From positions 71,373,664 through 71,437,663 of the forward strand of contig JASEVX010000008.1 in NCBI GenBank assembly GCA_031761405.1: a DNA stretch of 64,000 bases, given 5' to 3'. This DNA comes from Serripes groenlandicus (Eukaryota > Mollusca > Bivalvia > Cardiida > Cardiidae). The position numbers were made by a program, and so were the translations under genes. Under the pieces are notes generated by a model that worked only from the letters and a program-made list of their open reading frames with translations, had not been told where the DNA came from and searched no databases. Of the stretch, positions 55,703 to 64,000 are shown piece after piece. The stretch's first letter is position 1, and each line of letters opens with the position of its first letter.

Positions 55703-56490
55703 TACGGATAAAGGCGAAGGATATTAATAGACGGCTCATTGGATTCCCCGGTTTTCCCCTGTTACTATTTGCATATCAGAAAAAAATGGTGCATATCGTA
55801 TTTTTCTAAAAAAATACTTTTTAGCCAATGAAAAAACGTCTATTTATAGGTTATATAATAATGCTTAATACTTCTGCAGACTAAATGACAGGAGTATGTC
55901 CCGTAGCTTCAAATAGTGCTATCACATAAGATATTTGTTTATATAAATAATGTGACAAATCGAGAGGTTTACCCTTTTTTTAAAGATGCGTTTGATCTGA
56001 TTGCATTTTTGCCTTCATGTTAACATAATTTGCAAATGCGTTGTTACTGCCCTAAAAAGTGCAACAGATGACCAGCTTGTCTTCACCCATACTTTCAGTG
56101 CTTTGATTACTGTTGTATTCTCATCTCAACATGTTTATCTTGGCCATGGCATCTTTCAAATGCAAAACTAGACACGTCCATTTTAAAAGTTCACCATTGA
56201 AAGGGTTAAAAGATTTATTTATTTTTCGGGAAAGCTAACTATCGGTATTCAAGCTGTCGCGTGTGGAATACGCTACGACACATTCGTGACCCTTCAATGG
56301 TTCGTTATTTTCATCATTTTTCCTGATCATAAGGTAAAAAAGACATTGAAATTAAATGCATATGCATATATTCTTTAGAAATTATCGCGAGAATTAGTGA
56401 CAGGTCATAACGAATACATAGTGACCCTATTCAAAGTTTGAGTATTCTATGTAATTTTCACAGACCTTACGGGCACATTGAAGCAACTGT
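55703..56490. other. Single-copy spacer
   Basis: No repeats or genes. ATTTGCATA (about 55768) is an octamer-like word but stands alone. Confidence 0.4.
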
Positions 56491-56496
56491 TCAACG

Positions 56497-56603
56497 TTTT
56501 AGGACAAATTAAATTCGAAGTGAATATTCAAACCATTCATCGAATATGACATTTTAGGACGAATTAAATTCGAAGTGAATATTCAAACCATTCATCAAAT
56601 ATG
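56497..56603. repeat. 55-bp tandem duplication
   Basis: TTTTAGGACAAATTAAATTCG starts at 56497 and TTTTAGGACGAATTAAATTC at 56552. GTGAATATTCAAACCATTC is shared. Only about two differences. Confidence 0.9.
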
Positions 56604-56965
56604 TTATGTCTAGAATAGTCTGCTCTTAAACATCAGATGTAAACTTGTCACAAAATGAAACTAAGAAGCAAATTTGTCTCAGATAATTTGTTATCTAAAA
56701 ACCTAACAAGAAAATGAATTGCTCGTTAAATGTTTTTAAATACGTATATCGGATCCGACGACACCCCCTTAAAGGTCGTCTCGAAGTGACCTGATACTTC
56801 TACAATCGGAACTCTCGATCATCACCGCTTCTTTACCCGTTTATTTAAATTGATAACTTACGATATTGTAGGTTAACATTTGATTGGTTGACGCAAGGGA
56901 CATATTCCATTTAAGAGAGTGAAAACTACTCCGATAGCATAACAAAAAATAGTGTCACGCAATTA

Positions 56966-57384
56966 ACTTTATTTTTGTTTTGTTATAAAGATATGGGATT
57001 AACATACCTAAAAAACAAAAAAATAAATTTATAGCCCTTATAATTAAGAATTAATGACCATATTAAAAATCATGTTGCTAAGGTCATATATTGACAGAAT
57101 TTTGACTTTATTTTTGTTTTGTTATAAAGATATGGGATTAACATACCTAAAAAACAAAAAAATAAATTTATAGCCCTTATAATTAAGAATTAATGACCAT
57201 ATTAAAAATCATGTTGCTAAGGTCATATATTGACAGAATTTTGACTTTATTTTTGTTTTGTTATAAAGATATGGGATTAACATACCTAAAAAACAAAAAA
57301 AATAATTTATAGCCCTTATAATTAAGAATTAATGACCATATTAAAAATCATGTTGCTAAGGTCATATATTGACAGAATTTTGAC
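56966..57384. repeat. 139-bp tandem triplication, near-identical
   Basis: ATTTTTGTTTTGTTATAAAG starts at about 56971, 57110 and 57249 (139-bp spacing). The copies are almost identical: one A/T difference in a poly-A run, and the first lacks the TTTTG at its start. Each ends CATATATTGACAGAATTTTG. The unit is AT-rich and non-coding. A very recent event. Confidence 0.95.
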
Positions 57385-58510
57385 GGAAATTAATGACATT
57401 AGCAACAATGAAAAAGTTCGTTTTTTTAATAAATAACAATAAGTGTTTAGATGAATATTTAAAAAAAGGATTTAATTTAACTTTATTTCCTTAGTTGTCT
57501 ACTGGATGTTATCAAGCAGCAGTCAACAACCCAATTGAACATTGGTTTAATCTGAAACGACCTACTATAGGCAATAACCAGATCTGTACTAGCGTTTGCT
57601 ACTTCAGCGAACTTAATATATATGATTTTAATGAGATTATAGAGACCAAAAAGGCGTCTATTTTAGGGAATCGGATTAATCTGTCTATGCTACATGTACA
57701 AAATGTAGTTATTGATGTAAGCGAGTGTTTCGTAGTGATATTAGTTACAATGGTACAGACAGCGCCGGCATCATCGTGGGAATTGATGCCTTTCTCTTTG
57801 ACAGCTTTGATATCGGCACAGCGTCGTTGGTTTCTTGACATATTGGAACGTGCTTGTAATACATTTGTCCGACTTATAGATCTATACTAGATCGACAACA
57901 AAAGAATATTTTCTATTTCAACTACACATGGGAGTCACAGTCTGTGCTGGAAGTTTAACAGGACAAGCCTGTCTGGTAATATGTCTCGATTGTTTACTAA
58001 ACCCCAAACAGTCATGGTAAAAATCGCCTTGTTCATTGGAATGGGCGTGAAACTAACAACGGTGGGGAATTTCCTTAAGATAAGGTAAGGTACGACCACT
58101 GCAGGCATCGGACTAAATTCGAACCCGGAAAATCCACAGACCGTTCACAAAATGTATTCGCCGGATAAAATCATTTAGATTTTCACTTCTGTCTGGGTTT
58201 TTTTTAATAAAGAGTGTTAAGAGCTTTGTGTACTGATTTTTAAAAAAATAAATGTGATTAAGAGAGTGTGCTCTTATATGGCCGGTTTATGAAGTTATTT
58301 CTCCAATTTGTGTATATTAACCCGATATAAAGTTTATTCCTAATTAAAATGCCTGTTCAATCATTTGGTTAATTTTAGTAAATACTGATTTAGTTTACTT
58401 GCATAGGTAAGTAAAGATGAAAAACCCTTAAACCCATGATTGAGGAAAGGCTATTTCATTAGTGTTGACAAGAAGAAAATTCATTAATGTGTCTCTTGTC
58501 ATGGCTTCGG
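57385..58510. other. Single-copy DNA; one unrecognised frame
   Basis: A 131-codon plus frame (57495-57890) and an 80-codon minus frame (57599-57841) overlap here. Neither shows a recognisable domain, signal peptide or splice context. This is the least repetitive, most codon-balanced stretch in the right half, so a diverged exon or old transposon fragment cannot be excluded. Confidence 0.35.
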
Positions 58511-58513
58511 GGA

Positions 58514-58655
58514 ATGATGGTGTACATATTAGGGGATCTATGGACCAGCATGCACTTAACATGATGATGTACATATTCGAGTCCATTTGGACCAGGATGC
58601 ACTAAACATGATGGTGTACATATTAGGGGATCTATGGACCGGCATCCACTAAACA
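58514..58655. repeat. 47-bp tandem repeat, 3 copies
   Basis: GTACATATT occurs at 58522, 58569 and 58616. The unit contains ATGATGGTGTACATATTAGG and GATCTATGGACCAGCATGCA. The middle copy is the most diverged. Confidence 0.85.
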
Positions 58656-58818
58656 TTGGCTTCTTAACTAACCACATCAATATCGCAAAACAATACATTT
58701 CAATCTCTGGATAGGGGACGAGCGGATCAGCGACTTCTCGCGAATAGCGGGGAATGTCATTCTCATGATCATGGACGGAGGAAGCATCAAATCGAGCCAT
58801 TCTCGTTTCGTACACCAC

Positions 58819-61800
58819 TCTGAGTGACACCCATCCCGCCCTGATGTGTCAAATAGTCCGGCCAGTGTTACGGCCATATTCCGATCTGAGCCATAACCAT
58901 CCCGCCTTGACGTGTCAAATAGTCCGGGCAGTGTTACGGCCGTATACCGCTCTGAGTCACAACCATCCCGCCCTGATGTGTTAAATAGTCCGGTCAGTGT
59001 TATGGCTGTATACCGATCTGAGTCACAACCATCCCGCCCTGATGTGTTAAATAGTCTGGGCAGTGTTATGCCGTATACCGATCTGAGTCACAACCATCCC
59101 GCCCTGATGTGTTAAATAGTCCGGTCAGTGTTATGGCTGTATACCGATCTGAGTCACAACCATCCCGCCCTGATGTGTCAAATAGTCCGGGCAGTGTTAC
59201 GGCCGTATACCGATCTGAGTCACAACCATCCCGCCTTGACGTGTCAAATAGTCCGGTCAGTGCTATGGCCGTATACCGATCTGAGTCACAACCATCCCGC
59301 CCTGATGTGTTAAATAGTCCGGTCAGTGTTATGGCTGTATACCGATCTGAGTCACAACCATCCCGCCCTGATGTGTCAAATAGTCCGGGCAGTGTTACGG
59401 CCGTATACCGATCTGAGTCACAACCATCCCGCCTTGATGTGTCAAATAGTCCGGGCAGTGTTACGGCCGTATACCGATCTGAGTCACAACCATCCCGCCC
59501 GATCTGAGTCACAACCATCCCGCCCTGATGTGTTAAATAGTCCGGTCAGTGTAACGACCCTATACCGATCTGAGTCACAACCATCCCGCCCTGACGTGTC
59601 AAATAGTCCGTGCAGTGTTATGGCCGTATACCGACCTGAGTCACAACCATCCCGCCCTGATGTGTTAAATAGTCTGGGCAGTGTTATGCCGTATACCGAT
59701 ATGAGTCACAACCATCCCGCCCTGATGTGTTAAATAGTCCGTGCAGTGTTATGGCCGTATACCGACCTGAGTCACAACCATCCCGCCCTGATGTGTTAAA
59801 TAGTCCGGGCAGTGTTATGGCCGTATACCGACCTGAGTCACAACCATCCCGCCTTGATGTGTCAAATAGTCCGGGCAGTGTTACGGCCGTATACCGACCT
59901 GAGTCACAACCATCCCGCCCTGATGTGTCAAATAGTCCGGGCAGTGTTACGGCCGTATACCGATCTGAGTCACAACCATCCCGCCTTGATGTGTCAAATA
60001 GTCCGGTCAGTGTTACGGCCGTATACTGATCTGAGTCACAACCATCCGGCCCTGATGTGTTAAATAGTCCGGTCAGTGTTACGGCCGTATACCGATCTGA
60101 GTCACAACCATCCCGCCCTGATGTGTTAAATAGTCCGGTCAGTGTTACGGCCGTATACCGACCTGAGTCACAATCATCCCGCCCTGATGTGTCAAATAGT
60201 CCGGGCAGTGTTACGGCCGTATACCGACATGAGTCACAACCATCCCGCCCTGATGTGTCAAATAGTCCGGGCAGTGTTATGGCCGTATACCGACCTGAGT
60301 CACAACCATCCCGCCCTGATGTGTTAAATAGTCCGGGCAGTGTTACGGCCGTATACCGACCTGAGTCACAACCATCCCGCCCTGATGTGTTAAATAGTCC
60401 GGGCAGTGTTATGCCGTATACCGATCTGAGTCACAACCATCCCGTCCTGATGTGTTAAATAGTCCGGGCAGTGTTATGGCCGTATACCGACCTGAGTCAC
60501 AACCATCCGGCCCTGATGTGTTAAATAGTCCGGGCAGTGTTACGGCCGTATACCGATCTGAGTCACAACCATCCCGCCCTGATGTGTTAAATAGTCCGGG
60601 CAGTGTTACGGCCGTATACCGATATGAGTCACAACCATCCCGCCCTGATGTGTTAAATAGTCCGGGCAGTGTTACGGCCGTATACCGACCTGAGTCACAA
60701 CCATCCCGTCCTGATGTGTTAAATAGTCCGGGCAGTGTTACGGCCGTATACCGACCTGAGTCACAACCATCCCGTCCTGATGTGTTAAATAGTCCGGGCA
60801 GTGTTACGGCCGTATACCGATCTGAGTCACAACCATCCCGCCCTGATGTGTCAAATAGTCCGGGCAGTGTTACGGCCGTATACATATCTGAGTCACAACC
60901 ATCCCGCCCTGATGTGTTAAATAGTCCGGGCAGTGTTACGGCCGTATACCGATCTGAGTCACAACCATCCCGCCCTGATGTGTTAAATAGTCCGGTTAGT
61001 GTTACGGCCGTATACCGACCTGAGTCACAACCATCCCGCCCTGATGTGTTAAATAGTCCGGGCAGTGTTATGGCCGTATACCGACCTGAGTCACAACCAT
61101 CCCGTCCTGATGTGTTAAATAGTCTGGGCAGTGTTACGGCCGTATACCGACCTGAGTCACAACAAATCCCGCCTTGATGTGTTAAATAGTCTGGGCAGTG
61201 TTACGGCCGTGTACTGATCTGAGTCACAATAAATCCCGCCTTGATGTGTTAAATAGTCTGGGCAGTGTTACGGCCGTATACTGATCTGAGTCACAACCAT
61301 CCCGCCCTGATGTGTTAAATAGTCTGGGCAGTGTTACGGCCGTATACCGATCTGAGTCACGACCATCCCGCCCTGGTGTGTTAAATAGTCTGGGCAGTGT
61401 TACGGCCGTGTACTGATCTGAGTCACAACAAATCCCGCCTTGATGTGTTAAATAGTCTGGGCAGTGTTACGGCCGTATACTGATCTGAGTCACAACCATC
61501 CCGCCCTGATGTGTTAAATAGTCCGGGCAGTGTTACGGCCGTATACCGATCTGAATCACAACCATCCCGCCCTGATGTGTTAAATAGTCTGGGCAGTGTT
61601 ACGGCCGTATACCGACCTGAGTCACAACAAATCCCGCCTTGATGTGTTAAATAGTCTGGGCAGTGTTACGGCCGTATACTGATCTGAGTCACAACCATCC
61701 CGCCCTGACGTGTCAAAAAGTCCGGTCAGTGTTGCGGCCGTATACCGATCTGAGTCAACACCATCCCACCTTGGTGTGTCAAAAAGTCCGGTTAGTGTTA

Positions 61801-62970
61801 CGGCCGTATACCGACCTGAGTCACAACCATCCCGCCCTGATGTGTTAAATAGTCCGGTCAGTGTTACGGCCGTATACCGATCTGAGTCACAACCATCCGG
61901 CCCTGATGTGTTAAATAGTCCGGTCAGTGTTACGGCCGTATACCGACCTGAGTCACAACCATCCCGCCCTGATGTGTCAAATAGTCCGGTCAGTGTTACG
62001 GCCGTATACCGATCTGAGTCACAACCATCCCGCCCTGATGTGTTAAATAGTCCGGTCAGTGTTACGGCTGTATACCGATCTGAGTCACAACCATCCCGCC
62101 CTGATGTGTTATATAGTCCGGGCAGTGTTTCGGCCGTATACCGATCTGAGTCACAACCATCCCGCCTTGATGTGTTAAAAGTCCGGTTAGTGTTACGGCC
62201 GTATACCGATCTGAGTCACAACCATCCCGCCTTGATGTGTCAAAAGTCCGGGCAGTGTTACGGCTGTATACCGATCTGAGTCACAACCATCCCGCCCTGA
62301 TGTGTCAAAAAGTCCGGGCAGTGTTACGGCTGTATACCGATCTGAGTCACAACCATCCCGCCCTGATGTGTCAAATAGTCCGGTCAGTGTTACGACCCTA
62401 TACCGATCTGAGTTACAACCATCCCGCCTTGATGTGTCAAATAGTCCGGTCAGTGTTACGGCCCTATACCGATCTGAGTCACAACCATCCCGCCTTGATG
62501 TGTCAAATAGTCCGGTCAGTGTTACGACCCTATACCGATCTGAGTTACAACCATCCCGCCTTGATGTGTCAAATAGTCCGGTCAGTGTTACGGCCGTATA
62601 CCGACCTGAGTCACAACCATCCCGCCCTGATGTGTTAAATAGTCCGGTCAGTGTTACGGCCGTATACCGATCTGAGTCACAACCATCCGGCCCTGATGTG
62701 TTAAATAGTCCGGGCAGTGTTACGGCCGTATACCGACATGAGTCACAACCATCCCGCCCTGATGTGTTAAATAGTCCGGGCAGTGTTACGGCCGTATACC
62801 GACCTGAGTCACAACCATCCCGCCCTGATGTGTTAAATAGTCCGGGCAGTGTTATGGCCGTATACCAACCTGAGTCACAACCATCCGGCCCTGATGTGTT
62901 AAATAGTCCGGGCAGTGTTACGGCCGTATACCGATCTGAGTCACAACCATCCCGCCCGATCTGAGTCACA
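58819..62970. repeat. 66-bp tandem array, about 63 copies
   Basis: The monomer reads GTCACAACCATCCCGCCC, TGATGTGTTAAATAGTCC, GGGCAGTGTTACGGCCGTA, TACCGATCTGA. Main variants are CCGGTCAGT/CCGGGCAGT, GTGTTAAAT/GTGTCAAAT, CGATCTG/CGACCTG and TTACGG/TTATGG. It is GC-richer than any other array here. From 61160 to 61640 an AACAAATCCCGCC variant returns every third unit (spacing 199 bp). The unit is 22 codons and largely stop-free, giving many frames of 100-258 codons on both strands. Scattered 1-bp changes (ATGCCG, TCAAAAAG) break the frames, which argues against coding. Confidence 0.97.
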
Positions 62971-62982
62971 ACGGGGCGCTTT

Positions 62983-63400
62983 TTAACCTCTTGTCACATA
63001 TAACACATCTGCAGCTGACGATTTGAATAATATGACAAATATCTGTAAAAGAAAGTATAGTTTTTGAATACAGTTGAAAACATTGTGGCAAAATGAGAAT
63101 CTGTTCATTTCGATCGACACTTGATACGCTTGTTATGCCAACAATCTCATTTCATGAAGAAATCTAAACAATTGTTAATTGATAGCTGCCTATACCTCGG
63201 ATTTTATAATATCGACTAATGAACACTGATTTGAAAGTTATTCAAACATCCAACCCTGTCCCACACTTACACGAACAATCCCCAGCAGACGACTTTGATC
63301 AAAACATGCAAATAAACAGCTGGAGCCATTCAGGCGTGAACTATCAATATTATCATAACATTATGGGAAAAGGTGCAAGATAAATTATCAATATGACAAT
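62983..63400. mobile_element. MITE family C fragments, two
   Basis: TTTTTAACCTCTTGTCACATA then CATCTGCAGCTGACGATTTG, followed by ATTGTGGCAAAATGAGAATC, is one partial copy. CAACCCTGTCCCACACTTAC then CCAGCAGACGACTTTGATC (about 63250) is the start of another. Right ends are missing. Confidence 0.5.
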
Positions 63401-63517
63401 TTGAAACTATTTAACACAACATATCTGTGATTTATTGTGAATATAATTCGTTTAATGATGTCCTAATTATTGAAATTTAATTCATATCTCACCGCCATTA
63501 TGCCAATAATACATACA

Positions 63518-64000
63518 CAGTGCGTGTGTATACCACGTGACTTTTGACGTCATATTTGCATGGTCAGACAGCAATAATTACTCTTGTTAAGAATGTAAAA
63601 ACAATGGTAACTTTTTTATTTCTTCACCATTTTTAATGAGACATGGCGAAGTCTACGCCGCTTACTATGTCCTATCTCCGGGTTTGTACAGGAGTTTGAT
63701 TGGTGGTCTAGTTTTCAAACACTTTGACGAACCTGTTCTCAAAATCCGGTTTTGATAATGCTCCGGCTGTCGGCGATATTAATACATTTTGAGAAAAGGT
63801 TCATCGAAGTGTTTGAAGAAACTAAACCACTAATCAAACTCCGTTGAAAAACCGGAGATAGGGCTCTGTTAGTGGTGTAGACTGCGCCATGTTTCATTAA
63901 AAATGACGAAGAAATAAAAAAGTTACCTTTGTTTTTACTTCTAAACCGAAGTAAAATATTTCTGTCCACCGTAGCATTTATTTGTGACGTAAAAGTCACG
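63518..64000. mobile_element. Foldback MITE family D copy 2, cut by the window edge
   Basis: It begins CAGTGCGTGTGTATACC, then CACGTGACTTTTGACGTCA, and at the far edge runs into the inverse (GTGACGTAAAAGTCACG). It is the same element as 38814-39318, in opposite orientation. The central words CTCCGGCTGTCGGCGAT and TTTTGAGAAAAGGTTCATCG are shared. Only about the last 20 bp should be missing. An 86-codon minus frame here is part of the element. Confidence 0.8.

Noticed and set aside
55621..55809. 62-codon plus frame
   Set aside because: Overlaps the CGGAA/TTCCG two-copy repeat; no other support.
57495..57890. 131-codon plus frame (and the 80-codon minus frame at 57599-57841) as a gene
   Set aside because: No recognised domain, both strands open over the same interval, no splice or promoter signals; mentioned only as uncertain.
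58819..62970. Many SRPDVLNSPGSVTAVYR-type frames as a proline/serine-rich repeat protein
   Set aside because: Frames shift repeatedly between units and the same DNA is open on the other strand; no continuous frame spans the array.

Overview
This is a eukaryotic, AT-rich, non-coding stretch built almost entirely from repeats. The best guess for the source is a mollusc, probably a bivalve. That rests on a tRNA-headed SINE whose core pairs a CGCCGTTTTCAAC-like block with a TATATCACGGCG-like block, and on many short TIR elements packed between young minisatellites; both are familiar from bivalve genomes. The species cannot be named from sequence alone. No convincing host protein-coding exon, rRNA or functional tRNA was found. 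The only recognisable protein is the 3' end of a LINE reverse-transcriptase ORF at about 9.0-9.9 kb, with a C-x2-C-x9-H-x4-C finger.

Layout. 0-2.1 kb: unique AT-rich DNA plus one MITE. 2.2-3.2 kb: 21-bp minisatellite. 4.06-10.5 kb: about 141 copies of a 35-bp satellite, interrupted near its right edge by a 5'-truncated LINE (9.0-10.46 kb). 10.6-14.5 kb: SINE and MITE pieces and a 66-bp array. 14.5-16.8 kb: 34-bp array. 17.4-18.6 kb: a cluster of MITEs. 18.7-24.5 kb: 22-bp array containing a 200-N gap. 24.6-25.6 kb: 42-bp array. 25.8-27.3 kb: a SINE swollen by a 63-bp array. 28-30.3 kb: 25-bp and 48-bp arrays. 30.5-33.4 kb: a dense SINE/MITE cluster. 34.4-37.8 kb: 20-bp and 48-bp arrays. 38-42.7 kb: a 505-bp foldback element, a 15-bp array and a 49-55-bp array. 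42.8-44.4 kb: a SINE swollen by a 65-bp array. 45-47.8 kb: a 104-bp hairpin-bearing array and a large palindrome. 50.1-51.1 kb: a SINE swollen by a 72-bp array. 52.4-54.1 kb: 27-bp array. 55-58.7 kb: mostly single copy, with small duplications. 58.8-62.97 kb: 66-bp array. 63.5 kb to the end: a second 505-bp-type foldback element. By my tally the arrays cover a little over half of the window.

The most coherent observation is that many arrays are not independent of the dispersed elements. In at least three places (25.8-27.3, 42.8-44.4 and 50.1-51.1 kb) a tRNA-like SINE head and a SINE core/tail bracket an array whose monomer is a piece of that SINE, and each case amplified a different piece. 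Two other arrays (14.5-16.8 and 41.5-42.3 kb) have monomers resembling the terminal sequence of a TTAA-flanked MITE family found about a dozen times here. The window therefore looks like transposable elements repeatedly nucleating satellites. I found no operon, defence system or other multi-gene system. Long open frames in the arrays follow from stop-free monomers and should not be read as genes.
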